This document shows, in pieces, positions 43,501 to 52,346 of a stretch of 64,000 bases of DNA; the first letter of the stretch is position 1, and each line of letters starts with the position of its first letter. A program made the translations under genes and the position numbers. The DNA comes from CALDTK01 sp965215115 (GTDB lineage: Bacteria; Bacteroidota; Bacteroidia; Chitinophagales; Saprospiraceae), in NCBI GenBank assembly GCA_965215115.1, contig OZ244050.1, positions 3,658,001 to 3,722,000 of the forward strand, written 5' to 3'. The notes beneath the pieces were generated by a model, which did not search any database, was not told where the DNA came from, and was given only the letters and a program-made list of their open reading frames with translations.

Positions 43501-45560
43501 CCCAGAACGAGATCGAGTACTGGGCCAACTACCTCCGCATCCAGGACCTGACCTTCGAGAAGGACGATCAGTACATCAGCATCGCGAGCGACGACGAGAG
43601 CCAGGATTCGGACTTCGCCCCACTCACGGTCACGATCCGGAATTACCAACTCTCGGAGGTCTCGCGCCTCGTCCAACTCACGGGCTTCACGCTCGACGGG
43701 GAGGTGAACGGCACGCTCGGAATTCGGGACCCGGCCGGGAGCATGTACTACGTGGCCGACATCAATGTCGACAGCCTCGACCTCAACGGCAGCGACGTCG
43801 GCAACCTCGTCATCAACGCGACCTCGGAAGGGCTCGACAATGCCGTCGGGATCGACGTGCGGCTCAACGGCACCGTCAACGACATGGCCATCGCCGGGGA
43901 GTACGGCATCAGCGACGGGGGCCTAGACATCGTGGCGAGAATCCGCGCCCTCGAGATGCGCCTGATCGACCCCGTGGCGCAGGGCATCCTGTCGAACTCC
44001 ACGGGCGTCATGGTGGCCGATATGACGATCACCGGCACCGTCGAGCAACCGAACGTCAACGGCTACTTCGGCTTCGACGACGCGGCGACGACCTATGATC
44101 TGCTCGGGATCCGCCTTGGGCTGGCCGACAACCGGATCAAGTTTACCGAAAGCCGTATCGACTTCGGCAACTTCGTGGTCACCGACGTCAAAGACCGCAC
44201 GGCCACACTTACCGGGGGGATCGACCACGATTATTTCACGGACTTCCGATTCGGCATGCGGCTCGTGACGGACGGCTTCAAGGTCCTCGGGACCGAGCCC
44301 ACGATCGACGCGTTGTACTACGGGGACGCGGTGGTCTCGGCGCGGGTGGATATCAGTGGCGACCTCGAGATACCCGTCGTCCGGGTCGTCGCCGAGACGC
44401 TCGACAGCACCGACGTTTTCATTCAGCCCCTCGCCAGTACGGGCGGCGTCACCACCGAGGCCTGGGTCATCTACGCCAATCCCGAGGAGCCCCACGCCGA
44501 CAGCCTCCTAGCGGACGCCTACACGGCCAACGCCCTCGGGATAGACCTCACGATGACGCTCACCGTCTACGAGAACGCCCAACTCCACGTAATCGTAGAC
44601 CCGGCCACGGGTGACGCGCTGAGGGCCAAGGGTCGGGCCGATATGGCGGTGCAGATGTCGCCGGACGGTGACCTCAGCGTCACGGGCATCTACACACTCT
44701 CCGAGGGGAGCTACCAGTTCTCGTTCGCGCCGGGAGGTTTCGCCGTCCAGCAGCGCGACTTCACGATTCGGCCGGGCAGCAACCTGCAGTTCATCGGCGA
44801 TCCACTCGACACCCGCTTCGACATCACGGCCGTCTACACGACGGAGACGACGACGTACGAACTCATCGCCGACGAACTCGGGGGCGATAGCCAGAGCGCC
44901 GAGGCCGTCGCGTCGCAGCGGCGGCAACCGGTCAATGTCCTGATGCAGATGCGCGGCAACATCGACGAGCCCGTCCTGACGTTCGACATCGAGGTCCCCG
45001 AGGCCGGCGGTGGCGTGAGTGGCGCGGTACAGACCAAGCTCGCGCAGCTGCGCCAGACCCCGAATGCGCTGTACCAGCAGGTGTTCGGCCTCCTCGTGCT
45101 CAACAGCTTCATGAGCTCCGAGCCCGGCGGCGGCAGCGTCGGCGGCGCCGGCACGAGCCTGGCGATCAACTCGGTGAGTAAGCTCGTCACCGATCAACTC
45201 AACGGGCTGGCCGACAACTACCTCAAGGGGGTCAACCTCAACGTCGGTCTGGACAGCTACGAGGATCAGTACTCCAGCAGCGGGCGGACGACGACCGCCA
45301 ACATCGACCTGTCGAAGTCCTTCCTCGATGAGCGCCTCACGGTGACGATCGGCACGGAGGCCAACGTCGGCAACGGCGCCGCCGGCGGTCAGGCGGCGGC
45401 GACGGGCGGGTTCCAGAGTTCGTTCGTGCTTACGTACCGCCTCACGGAGAATGGACACTACCTACTCCGCGCGTTCCGCCGGCCCGACTACGACATCCTC
45501 AGCGCGGCCGGACAGTTCGAGACCGGGGCCGGGGTGACGTACCAGCGGAAGTTTAAGTAG
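40566..45560 (+). CDS. tamB: Translocation and assembly module protein TamB
   Basis: A 1664-residue AsmA/TamB-like protein that spans the periplasm and, with TamA/TamL, supports outer-membrane assembly or lipid transport. Residues 11-33 form the inner-membrane anchor (LAWITGIVLGLLLLIIVAIQI). A very long beta-rich body of repeated beta-taco-like segments follows. The C-terminal DUF490 domain (about 1250-1664) has NALGIDLTMTLTVYENAQLHVIVDP and SEGSYQFSFAPGGFAVQQRDF, then the last beta-strand region near the outer membrane. A mini-hairpin copy (41585-41600) is in frame as VLAKA. Long antisense frames inside it are shadows of its codon bias. It is on the same strand as tamL. Confidence 0.94.
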   Translation: MRIARIALKTLAWITGIVLGLLLLIIVAIQIPSVQNKVLAYAIPTIEDLLGGAEVRIGHINLAFFDAASVEQVYIGDLQGDTLLYANYLKADIGAFSLFGGSIVLDEIKLDGAVVNAYQRADDEAFNYQFIIDAFAPTDTVATDTAAAAFDIGIGTVDVTNTRIRLLDEVARTDLNVRVERLLTHIDELDLENLAIAFEDILVEGVDGSFVIEEFDDVKDAVQGTALDTMASGATVVTFPTAGLPIEIGQLSLKRINLAFSDANVARVAQGLDAGNIGITDLNAEARDFLWDSTQIKLDWESLSFRERSGLVVDQLGFGLAMTDSGLRVSDFEFKTPYSQVLAKAELDYRSFNQLVALDPNTQVSANFDNSYVAFEDIKLLAPTLSEAGINLDAEGSIYLNGSIAGDLNELQLQGVDVRVGRQTAVALSGALINPLDPTGLRYDLKVDRLTSSYADLNRLTRGLELPRELAKFGRFSFSGSVAGTTTTFQGRNLDLRTDGRTGFRGNVSARNLDNPAKLYIDADVRQLRTRMSELRAFVPDSLGVDAMALGDVDFAGRFRGTLTDFALKGKLNTSIGSSTQDIVADFNSDYTDGSYAGTVSLDSFNVGRLLQDSTIGKLSLDLAVDGSGLAVEDVVTTIEGNVRSFSYLGYTYKDFKIDGNLDEQLFEGQFGIDDPNIKMSFDGLVNMRDSLPDLQFTARIDTVALQPLGFSPTKLGLSLAIVSNLRGNTADNLMGSLRIDSLTLNDSVKSVRLERMLVRAGDTSEGRFLVLESPILRAGIIGDYNTADMPVLFTNYVNDFFPIDEYLSPRDKPAELAIEPTPQQVITDQSFRFYVEASRPVRFINFFDPNLRRLDTASFTGTLDTKDKTLTGNFFLPNLNYDGTTVDTIALDIGGDAREMLLALRTANINAGGQKIELALADLRLADDSLRLGISGYLDRDSLLLRTGVSAYMNPAGRYVVRMNDLLEVAGQNWNVDPQNEIEYWANYLRIQDLTFEKDDQYISIASDDESQDSDFAPLTVTIRNYQLSEVSRLVQLTGFTLDGEVNGTLGIRDPAGSMYYVADINVDSLDLNGSDVGNLVINATSEGLDNAVGIDVRLNGTVNDMAIAGEYGISDGGLDIVARIRALEMRLIDPVAQGILSNSTGVMVADMTITGTVEQPNVNGYFGFDDAATTYDLLGIRLGLADNRIKFTESRIDFGNFVVTDVKDRTATLTGGIDHDYFTDFRFGMRLVTDGFKVLGTEPTIDALYYGDAVVSARVDISGDLEIPVVRVVAETLDSTDVFIQPLASTGGVTTEAWVIYANPEEPHADSLLADAYTANALGIDLTMTLTVYENAQLHVIVDPATGDALRAKGRADMAVQMSPDGDLSVTGIYTLSEGSYQFSFAPGGFAVQQRDFTIRPGSNLQFIGDPLDTRFDITAVYTTETTTYELIADELGGDSQSAEAVASQRRQPVNVLMQMRGNIDEPVLTFDIEVPEAGGGVSGAVQTKLAQLRQTPNALYQQVFGLLVLNSFMSSEPGGGSVGGAGTSLAINSVSKLVTDQLNGLADNYLKGVNLNVGLDSYEDQYSSSGRTTTANIDLSKSFLDERLTVTIGTEANVGNGAAGGQAAATGGFQSSFVLTYRLTENGHYLLRAFRRPDYDILSAAGQFETGAGVTYQRKFK

Positions 45561-45585
45561 GGCTCGTGCAGGAAGAAGCGGGTGA

Positions 45586-45612
45586 GTTTTGGCGTAAGCC
45601 TTTCGGCAAAAC
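45586..45612 (+). repeat. Pair of mini-hairpin motifs in inverted order
   Basis: GTTTTGGCGTAAGCC (GTAA loop) is followed directly by the reverse complement form CTTTCGGCAAAAC. The two halves also pair with each other, so this can be a single larger hairpin, possibly the tamB terminator. The arrangement is like that of DNA-uptake motifs placed as terminators. Confidence 0.65.
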
Positions 45613-45711
45613 CCACGGTACCCGCGTGAGCGCAGCCGAATCTGTGACAATTTAGAGACCCGCCGAACAATTGTCACACGGATGCCCTCCTAATGGTACA
45701 AACCTACTACC

Positions 45712-46167
45712 ATGGATAACAACAAGGAAATAGTCGACGCGATCAACGACCTCATCACCGTCAACTACGACGGCGAGCGCGGCTACAAAGAAGCCGCCGA
45801 AGACGTGACGGACGCCCGCCTCAAGAGCTGGTTCCGCGAGTACGCCCAGCAGCGCTACGACTTCGGCCACGAGCTCAAGGGTGAGTTGAGCCAGCTCGGC
45901 GCCACGCCCGACAAAGGCACCAGCGTCGCGGCCGACATCCACCGCATCTGGATCGACCTCAAGGCCGCCATCGCCGGCAACGACGAGGCCGCCGTTCTCA
46001 ACGAAGTCATCCGCGGCGAGGAGAACGCCATCGAGCGCTACGACAAAGTCCTCGAGCACAACGCCCTTCCCGCCACTGCCCGGACGGTGATCGCGCGCCA
46101 GCGCAACCAGATCCAGGCCGCGCTCGGCAAGATCATGGACCTCAAGAAGACCTTTACCGCAGCGTAA
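45712..46167 (+). CDS. PA2169-family four-helix-bundle protein (DUF2383)
   Basis: A 151-residue protein with a DUF2383 four-helix bundle over its full length: an N-terminal helix (EIVDAINDLITVNYDGERGYKEA), then AEDVTDARLKSWFREYAQQRYDFGHELK, and two more helices with GEENAIERYDKVLEH. The ferritin-like Glu/His pattern suggests metal binding, but this is not shown here. It is followed by a terminator at 46182-46232 and by a similar-sized helical gene. The role is unknown; such proteins are often stress-induced. Confidence 0.9.
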   Translation: MDNNKEIVDAINDLITVNYDGERGYKEAAEDVTDARLKSWFREYAQQRYDFGHELKGELSQLGATPDKGTSVAADIHRIWIDLKAAIAGNDEAAVLNEVIRGEENAIERYDKVLEHNALPATARTVIARQRNQIQAALGKIMDLKKTFTAA

Positions 46168-46181
46168 GGCCCTGAGCACTC

Positions 46182-46232
46182 CGAAGACCGAGGGGTCGTC
46201 ACCGCGAGGCGGTGGCGGCCTCTTCGTTATTT
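46182..46232 (+). terminator. Terminator after the DUF2383 gene
   Basis: CACCGC/GCGGTG forms the inner stem around GAG, with GAGG/CCTC and CGAAGA/TCTTCG further out, followed by TTATTTTA. It has the usual intrinsic terminator form. Confidence 0.75.
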
Positions 46233-46340
46233 TAGGCCTCAGCTCCCGTCTTGCCGTCGGGCCGTAAGTTCGCCCCGCGGCAGCGCCTCTCGGAGGTTAC
46301 CTCCCGCGCCAAACCCTTGCCCTCCCGACCCGAAGCACCT

Positions 46341-46790
46341 ATGGCCTACGAAGCCCTCATTCACGAACTCAACCGCCTCCAACGCCGCCTATACGATAGC
46401 TACCGCGAGTTTAATACCACGCAGGACAACCTCGCTACCGACGCCTGGAAGGATAAGTTCGCCGAGCTCGCGCTGACGCGCCGCGGCTACTACCAGGCGA
46501 TCCGCGATACGATCAAGGGCCTCGGCTCGATGCCGACCGACGTGACGCAGCCCTTCAGCGACGCCGCCGACGAGATCTTCACCGACGTCAAGACCTTCTT
46601 CACCGGCGAGGACGACAGGTTCATCCTCCAGGAAGCGCGCCTCAAGGAACTCAAGCTCGTCGAGGCCTACCAGCAGGCCCTCGCCGTGCGGGACGTCCCG
46701 GGCGACCTCGCGAGCGTCATGTCGTCGCAGAAGGCCGAGGTCGAGCGGGAGCTGGCCCGGATCCAGGACGGGCTCGACGTGTTAACCTAA
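46341..46790 (+). CDS. Helical protein resembling the DUF2383 type
   Basis: A 149-residue protein from ATG 46341 (MAYEALIHELNRLQ), fully helical, with the same size and layout as the DUF2383 protein before it. Blocks such as ALTRRGYYQAIRDTIKGLGSMP and DVKTFFTGEDDRFILQEARLKELKLVEAYQQAL suggest a four-helix bundle. I cannot assign a family with confidence; a diverged paralogue of the preceding gene is the simplest reading. It lies between tamB and tamL but is separated from tamB by a terminator. Confidence 0.7.
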   Translation: MAYEALIHELNRLQRRLYDSYREFNTTQDNLATDAWKDKFAELALTRRGYYQAIRDTIKGLGSMPTDVTQPFSDAADEIFTDVKTFFTGEDDRFILQEARLKELKLVEAYQQALAVRDVPGDLASVMSSQKAEVERELARIQDGLDVLT

Positions 46791-46904
46791 TCCCCCCGCG
46801 GCGCGCCGACGAACGCTCGCGCCCGCGGCGACGTTTGTGCAGCCAACGACCGCATCGGACCGATCAGTGCCGCGTTCGGCCCGTCGATCAGCTTTTTGTA
46901 GCGT

Positions 46905-49226
46905 ATGCGAACCTCCTCCCTACCGTCTCCCTGGGCAGCCTCGCTGTGTGCCGTGTTGCTGTCGCTCGGCGCGTGCAGCGTCGAGAAATACGTGACGGGC
47001 GACAACCCCATCTACACCGGGGCTACGGTCGAACTCGCCAACCCCGAACTGGCCGAGCCGAGCGAAAAGGCCCTCGTGGCCAATCTCACGAGCCTCGTCA
47101 AGGTGGAGGCCACCAACGAGCGGGCTGCCTTCTTCTGGTTTAAGTACAACACCCCGAAGGAGAAAGGCCTCAAGCGCAAACTCCGCAACCTGCTCGGCGA
47201 AGAGCCGGTGTACTACGACGAGGCCCCCCTGGTGCGGACGCAACTCGTCATGCAGGACTACCTCAAGGACCACGGGTACTTTGGGTCGGTCGTACAGTTC
47301 GACACGATTCGCCCGGACACCTTCCGGGTGGAGGCGAAGTTCCTCGTCACCACGGAGGGTCGGTCGAAGATCGATAGCGTGGTCTTACCGACGGACTCGA
47401 TCGAGCTCACGAGGTTTATCGCCGACGTCAAAGACGGCAGCCGCATCAAGAAGGGCGACTACTACTCGATCGCGGCCCTCGGCGCCGAGCGGGTGCGCCT
47501 CGACCAGCTCACGGCGCGCAAGGGCTACTTCGAGTTCGCACCGAGCAACGTATTCTACTTCGTCGACTCGACCGCGGGCACGAAGCGGGTCAAGGTTTGG
47601 ATGCGGCTAGACAAGGGGTCCGACTCACTGGCGCTCTCGAGGTTCCGCATCGGCGAGACTTACGTGTATCCCGAGTACAGCCTCACGGATACGTCTACGC
47701 GGCTCCTGGACACCGTGCTCTTCGACGGGGTCCACGTGTTACAGTCCGGGGACGCGAGCGTAGACGCCGCCGTGCTCGCGCGCAGGATCGGACTGCGGGA
47801 GGGCGACCTCTACGACCGGACGATCTACGAGAACACGGTCAACCAATTCCTAGACCTCGGCGTGTTCAAGTTCGTCAACTACAAGCTCGAGCGCCGCACC
47901 ACCGACAGTATCCCGACGCTCGATCAGTACATCTACCTGACGCAGTCGCAGACCCGCGACATCAACGTCGATGTCTCCGCGGCCTCGAAGGTCAACCAGG
48001 CACTCGGTCTGGGCGTCACCTTCCGCTACGGCGACCGCAACTTCCTCGGCGGGGCGGAGGACTTCAGGGTGAGCCTCGGCGTCAACGCCGGTCCGCAGGC
48101 GGGCATCGTCGACCCAACCGAGGCGGTGTTCGCGCAGGAGTTTACGCTCAACACCTCGATCGCGCTCCCGCGCCTGATCGCGCCGTACTCGCGGAGCCTC
48201 GAGCGCCGGGCGTACTACATCCCGCGCACCACGGCCAACCTTCGGTACCAACTCACGAACCGCACGGACTTCACGCTACAAAACGCCGGCCTCCAACTCG
48301 GGTACCTCTACCGCGCCAACAAGCTCACGACGCACACTTTCTATCCCTTCAGCGCCTCCTACACCTCGCTCATCGGACAGAGCGATGAGTTCGATGCCAA
48401 GCTCGCGCAGCTGCCTTTGCTGCAGAATACTTTCGCCGACAACGCGATCGTCGGCAGCGAGTACAAAATTAATTACAACGAACAGTCGGTGGCCACGACG
48501 CGGAGCTTTTGGTTCGTCGACGGCGGCATCAAAACCTCTGGCAATGTCGCGATGGCCTTCGCGAAGGAATCCGCGGAGGGCGGTCCGAACGCCCCGAAGG
48601 AGATCGGCGGGGTGGCGCTGAGCCAATTCTTCAAGACCTACGTCGACGGTCGGCGGACGCAGGTGTACGGCAACAACAAGCTCGCGACCCGCGCTTACCT
48701 CGGGGCCGCGCTGCCGTACGGCAACACGGACTACATCCCGTTCATCGAGCAGTTCTTCGCGGGCGGCCCGAACAGCATTCGCGCGTTCCAGGTGCGGGGC
48801 CTGGGGCCGGGGGCGCGCCTCCCGGCTGTGCTGGACTCGACCAACGCCAACCAGAGCGGTGACATCCGGCTCGAGTTGAATGCGGAGTATAGGTTCCCGA
48901 TCGTGAGCTTCCTCGAGGGGGCGGCCTTCGTGGACGCGGGCAACGTGTGGCTGGCGAAGTCGACCCCGGAGAATAGCCAACCCGAAGGCAGGCCGGACGG
49001 CGTCTTTCAGTTCGATTCGTTCTTCAATGAGATCGCCATCGGCACGGGCCTCGGGCTACGTCTCAACTTCGACGTGATCATCGTCCGCCTCGACGCCTCG
49101 GTCCCGATCCGCAAGCCGTGGCTGCCGCTGAGCGAGGCCTTCGACCTCAAGGCGTTAAACGTGCTGGACAGGGATACGAGGCAGGAGAACCTCCAGCTCC
49201 ACATCGCGATCGGGTATCCGTTTTAG
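46905..49226 (+). CDS. tamL: Translocation and assembly module lipoprotein TamL (BamA/TamA superfamily)
   Basis: A 773-residue Omp85-family protein. Unlike proteobacterial TamA it carries a lipoprotein signal with Cys24 (LSLGACS), a feature of Bacteroidota TamL. POTRA-like repeats occupy about 90-360 (with KGYFEFAPSNVFYFV and LDLGVFKFVNYKLE). The C-terminal 16-strand barrel runs from about 380 to 773, with the Omp85 motif FFAGGPNSIRAFQVRGLGPG in loop L6 (about 619-638) and a final strand ending in aromatic Phe773. It probably works with TamB encoded upstream. Confidence 0.92.
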   Translation: MRTSSLPSPWAASLCAVLLSLGACSVEKYVTGDNPIYTGATVELANPELAEPSEKALVANLTSLVKVEATNERAAFFWFKYNTPKEKGLKRKLRNLLGEEPVYYDEAPLVRTQLVMQDYLKDHGYFGSVVQFDTIRPDTFRVEAKFLVTTEGRSKIDSVVLPTDSIELTRFIADVKDGSRIKKGDYYSIAALGAERVRLDQLTARKGYFEFAPSNVFYFVDSTAGTKRVKVWMRLDKGSDSLALSRFRIGETYVYPEYSLTDTSTRLLDTVLFDGVHVLQSGDASVDAAVLARRIGLREGDLYDRTIYENTVNQFLDLGVFKFVNYKLERRTTDSIPTLDQYIYLTQSQTRDINVDVSAASKVNQALGLGVTFRYGDRNFLGGAEDFRVSLGVNAGPQAGIVDPTEAVFAQEFTLNTSIALPRLIAPYSRSLERRAYYIPRTTANLRYQLTNRTDFTLQNAGLQLGYLYRANKLTTHTFYPFSASYTSLIGQSDEFDAKLAQLPLLQNTFADNAIVGSEYKINYNEQSVATTRSFWFVDGGIKTSGNVAMAFAKESAEGGPNAPKEIGGVALSQFFKTYVDGRRTQVYGNNKLATRAYLGAALPYGNTDYIPFIEQFFAGGPNSIRAFQVRGLGPGARLPAVLDSTNANQSGDIRLELNAEYRFPIVSFLEGAAFVDAGNVWLAKSTPENSQPEGRPDGVFQFDSFFNEIAIGTGLGLRLNFDVIIVRLDASVPIRKPWLPLSEAFDLKALNVLDRDTRQENLQLHIAIGYPF

Positions 49227-49318
49227 GTCCGTAGCGCCAACCGCTGTGCCTGCCGTAAAGTGGTTAGGTGAGGCGCCTTCCGGCAAAACCGGTTAAACCT
49301 CTCCCCGGCCCGTCGCTT

Positions 49319-49333
49319 GTTTTGGCGAAAGCC
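49319..49333 (+). repeat. Intergenic mini-hairpin motif near the Lon-N gene
   Basis: An exact GTTTTGGCGAAAGCC 40 bases before the Lon-N start. A swapped-stem relative (GCGCCTTCCGGCAAAAC, 49272-49288) lies just upstream, so the tamL to Lon-N gap holds one of each family. Confidence 0.8.
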
Positions 49334-49372
49334 CGCCGCGCCGCGACACGCCCACGCCCCGTACCTTCCGCC

Positions 49373-50005
49373 ATGGCCGAAACAGAGTATTTACCATTCT
49401 TCCCCCTGGGCCTCGTGGCCTTCCCGTACCAGCCGCTCAACCTCCACATCTTTGAGCCCCGCTACCGGCAGCTCTTCGGCGAACTGACGGACGACGGCGG
49501 GGAGTTCGTGCAGGTCCCCGTGGTGCAGTCGCGGCTCCAACCCGTGGCCACGGTCTGCCGCCTCGTCGAGATCGCCCGCACCTACGACTCCGGCGAGCTC
49601 GACGTCGTGTGCGAGGGGGTCCGCGTGGCCCGGGTCGAGTCCTTCGACGAAGTCGTGGACGGTAAGCTCTACAGCGGCGGGGAGGTAAGCCCCGTGCGGA
49701 CCACGATCACGAGTTCGGACGTCCAGGCCACCGCGCGACTCCTCGACCGCTGCCGGGACCTCCTCCAGCTCCTCGGCGTCCACCGCGAACTCCCCCGCGC
49801 CGACGACGCCGGGGTGAGCTACTCGCTCGGCGGATGGCTGGGCCTCAAGATTCACGAAGAGTTGGCGCTGCTGGCCATGAGCAACGAGGACGAGCGCCAG
49901 CGGCACCTCGCGCAACTGGTCGAAGAGCGGATCTCCGCGGCCGACGACACTGCCGAACTCCGGCGACGCGCCCAGATGAACGGGCACTTTCGCTACGTGC
50001 AGTAG
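49373..50005 (+). CDS. Lon N-terminal (substrate-binding) domain protein
   Basis: A 210-residue single-domain protein matching the LON substrate-binding domain (PUA-like beta domain plus helices): LPFFPLGLVAFPYQPLNLHIFEPRYRQL (about 6-33), VGRL-like VCRLVEIARTYDSGELDVVCEGVRVARV. There is no ATPase or protease domain, so it may act as a peptide-binding or regulatory protein. The start is ATG 49373; an upstream open extension to 49268 is unsupported. It is convergent with the PorV/PorQ gene, the two stops being about 30 bases apart. Confidence 0.92.
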   Translation: MAETEYLPFFPLGLVAFPYQPLNLHIFEPRYRQLFGELTDDGGEFVQVPVVQSRLQPVATVCRLVEIARTYDSGELDVVCEGVRVARVESFDEVVDGKLYSGGEVSPVRTTITSSDVQATARLLDRCRDLLQLLGVHRELPRADDAGVSYSLGGWLGLKIHEELALLAMSNEDERQRHLAQLVEERISAADDTAELRRRAQMNGHFRYVQ

Positions 50006-50035
50006 CGGGCAGGGCGCCGCTGGCCCGGGGGGCGC

Positions 50036-51148
50036 CTACGTCTTGCTCAAGCCAAAGTTGACGCTCACCACGTGTGCGTACAGGTCGGCGTCGCTGCCGG
50101 GATTCGAGTAGGCGTAGTCCAGGGCGAAACGCTTGATCTTCACCCCGAGCCCGAGCGCGAACCGTGGCGTCAGGATGCCCTCCTCCTCGCCGAGCGGCCG
50201 TATCTCCTGGAACTGATCCACGCCGAAGCGAGCGTACACGAGTCGCCGGAAATCAACCTCGAGCCCACCGGCCAGGTCCGCACTCACGGTGTTGGACGCC
50301 ACGAGGGTGTTGCGCCTCCCGTCGAAGGTCACGAAGGCCGTCGCCTCCGGGGCCACGCCGAACTGGCCCAAAGCGAAGCGGTAGGCGACGCTCGGCAGTA
50401 GGGTAGGGCGGGTGATCTCCGAGCCGCTCGCGTCCGGGAGCGTATTGCCGGTCCGCTGCAGCGTGGCCAGGTCTTGCTCGCTGAGTTCGGTCTTCCAGCT
50501 GTTGAAGGTCGAGGTAGCGTCACGCAGGACGAGCGCGGCCCGCAGTGGACCGTCGGCGTACCGGGCCCCGACGTCGACCCCAACGCCCCAGGCCTTCGAG
50601 AAGTCACCGATTACGCGGCGGATGATCTTCAGGTTGCCCCCGACGGCCACTTTGCCGCCGAGCAGTTTGGTCGGCTGGGCGTAGCTAAAGGCCACCGCGT
50701 AGTCCGCCACCGCGAAGGTGGTGATGTTGTCGTAGTTGATGGTCCCGTCGGGCCCGACGAGGTTGAGGGTGTTGGCGATGTCGTCGGTGCCCTGGCGGAT
50801 GAGGCTCACGCCAATGCGCCGCCCGCCGCTCGCCACCGGGAGGCTCACGCCGACGTAGTCGAACTTCGTAACGCCCGCGAACTGCTCGGCGTGCATCGCG
50901 CCCGCGATCAGCCCCGCCGAACTATCGACGGCGACCAGCCCGGCCGGGTTCCAGTAGGTCGCGAAGATGTCCTCGCTCGAGGCGACGGTACTGTTGCCGA
51001 GCGCCTGCGCGCGGGCCCCGACGCCGATGGTGAGGAACTCGTTCGAGTAGATCACCGCGTCGTCCGGCGGGGCCTGCGGTGCCGGGGTTTGGGCGTAGGC
51101 CACGCCCCCGAAGCAGACGGCGCAACAGGCGGCTAAAATCTTTCGCAT
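50036..51148 (-). CDS. PorV/PorQ-family outer-membrane protein
   Basis: A 370-residue FadL-like outer-membrane protein with a signal peptide (MRKILAACCAVCFGGVAYAQ, cleavage near 20). Blocks EFLTIGVGARAQALGNSTVASSEDIFATYWNPAGLV and SSAGLIAGAMHAEQFAGVTKFDYVGVSLP match the PorV/PorQ family linked to type IX secretion in Bacteroidota. The body is beta-rich and ends in a typical amphipathic C-terminal strand (VVSVNFGLSKT). The start is ATG 51148. No other T9SS gene is in the window, so its client or role in export cannot be fixed. Confidence 0.88.
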   Translation of the reverse strand: MRKILAACCAVCFGGVAYAQTPAPQAPPDDAVIYSNEFLTIGVGARAQALGNSTVASSEDIFATYWNPAGLVAVDSSAGLIAGAMHAEQFAGVTKFDYVGVSLPVASGGRRIGVSLIRQGTDDIANTLNLVGPDGTINYDNITTFAVADYAVAFSYAQPTKLLGGKVAVGGNLKIIRRVIGDFSKAWGVGVDVGARYADGPLRAALVLRDATSTFNSWKTELSEQDLATLQRTGNTLPDASGSEITRPTLLPSVAYRFALGQFGVAPEATAFVTFDGRRNTLVASNTVSADLAGGLEVDFRRLVYARFGVDQFQEIRPLGEEEGILTPRFALGLGVKIKRFALDYAYSNPGSDADLYAHVVSVNFGLSKT

Positions 51149-51221
51149 AGGCTTTCGGGATAGTGTTGCCAACGCGTCAACGGCCGGCCGTCGTCTACGG
51201 TGGGGGTGTCACCTGCGACAG

Positions 51222-52346
51222 CTACGCCATTTCGGTCATGAAGACGTCGAGCGGCGTGTACTCCATCCCGAAGGCCTCGGCGACGCCCTCGTAGGTGATC
51301 TTGCCGTCCACCACGTTGACCCCGAGCGCGAGGGCCGGGTCGGCGGCGCAGGCCTTGACCCACCCGTGCTTCGCGAGGCGCATGACGTAGGGGAGGGTAG
51401 CGTTGGTGAGGGCGAGGGTGCTCGTGTACGGCACGGCCCCCGGCATGTTGGCCACGCAGTAGTGCACCACGTCGTCGATGATGAAGGTCGGCTCCTCGTG
51501 CGTGGTCGGGGTGCAGGTCTCGATGCAGCCCCCCTGGTCCACGGCCACGTCGACGAGGACGGTGCCGGGGCGCATCAGCTTCAGCATCTCGCGGCGGATC
51601 AGCTTCGGGGCCTTGGCGCCGGGGATGAGCACGGCGCCGATGATGAGGTCGGCGTCCTTGATCTCGCGGCGGATGTTGTACTCGTTGGAGTAGATCGTCA
51701 CGACGTTGGCCGGCAACACCTCGTTGAGGTAGCGCATGCGGTTGAGGTTGACGTCCATGATGACCACGGAAGCCCCGAGGCCCGACGCCATCTTCGCGGC
51801 CTGCATCCCGACTACGCCCCCGCCGAGGATGACGACCTTCCCCGGGGTGACCCCCGGTACGCCGCCGAGCAGCACGCCGCGCCCCTTGACGGGCTTCTCG
51901 AGGTACTTCGCGCCCTCCTGGACGCTCATGCGACCGGCTACCTCACTCATCGGTACGAGCAAGGGCAGGCTGCGGTCGGGCAGTTCGACGGTTTCGTAGG
52001 CGACGCACGTGGCGCCGGACTTCAGCATCGCGTGCATGAGCGGCTCGCTCGAGGCGAAGTGGAAGTACGTAAACAGGAGCTGGCCCGGGCGTACGAGCCC
52101 GTACTCGGCGGCGATCGGCTCTTTGACCTTGACGATCATCTCGGCCCGCGCGTAGACCTCCTCGATGGTGTCGAGGATCTCGGCCCCGGCGTCGTAGTAC
52201 TCGCGGTCCTCGAAGCCCGACCCGACCCCGGCGTCCTTCTGGACGTAGACCGTGTGGCCGTGGCGCTGGAGCTCGTAGACGCCCGCGGGCGTGAGGGCTA
52301 CGCGATTTTCGTTGTTCTTGATTTCTTTCGGTACGCCGACGATCAT
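51222..52346 (-). CDS. ald: Alanine dehydrogenase
   Basis: NAD-dependent enzyme that interconverts alanine and pyruvate plus ammonia, 374 residues, standard length. The start is ATG 52346 (MIVGVPKEIKNNENRVALTP); upstream frame to 52628 is not family-like. Blocks are IVKVKEPIAAEYGLVRPGQLLFTYFHFA (about 68-95), the NAD site VVILGGGVVGMQAAKMASGLGA (about 170-191), VDVAVDQGGCIETCTPTTH (about 264-282) and PGAVPYTSTLALTNATLPYV. The Lys and His of the active site fall in the first and second blocks. It marks the end of the housekeeping part of the window. Confidence 0.95.
   Translation of the reverse strand: MIVGVPKEIKNNENRVALTPAGVYELQRHGHTVYVQKDAGVGSGFEDREYYDAGAEILDTIEEVYARAEMIVKVKEPIAAEYGLVRPGQLLFTYFHFASSEPLMHAMLKSGATCVAYETVELPDRSLPLLVPMSEVAGRMSVQEGAKYLEKPVKGRGVLLGGVPGVTPGKVVILGGGVVGMQAAKMASGLGASVVIMDVNLNRMRYLNEVLPANVVTIYSNEYNIRREIKDADLIIGAVLIPGAKAPKLIRREMLKLMRPGTVLVDVAVDQGGCIETCTPTTHEEPTFIIDDVVHYCVANMPGAVPYTSTLALTNATLPYVMRLAKHGWVKACAADPALALGVNVVDGKITYEGVAEAFGMEYTPLDVFMTEMA

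Noticed and set aside
41796..43676. A 626-residue antisense frame inside tamB
   Set aside because: It is a shadow of codon bias in a high-GC gene; its sequence is low in complexity and shows no family features, while the plus strand is clearly TamB.
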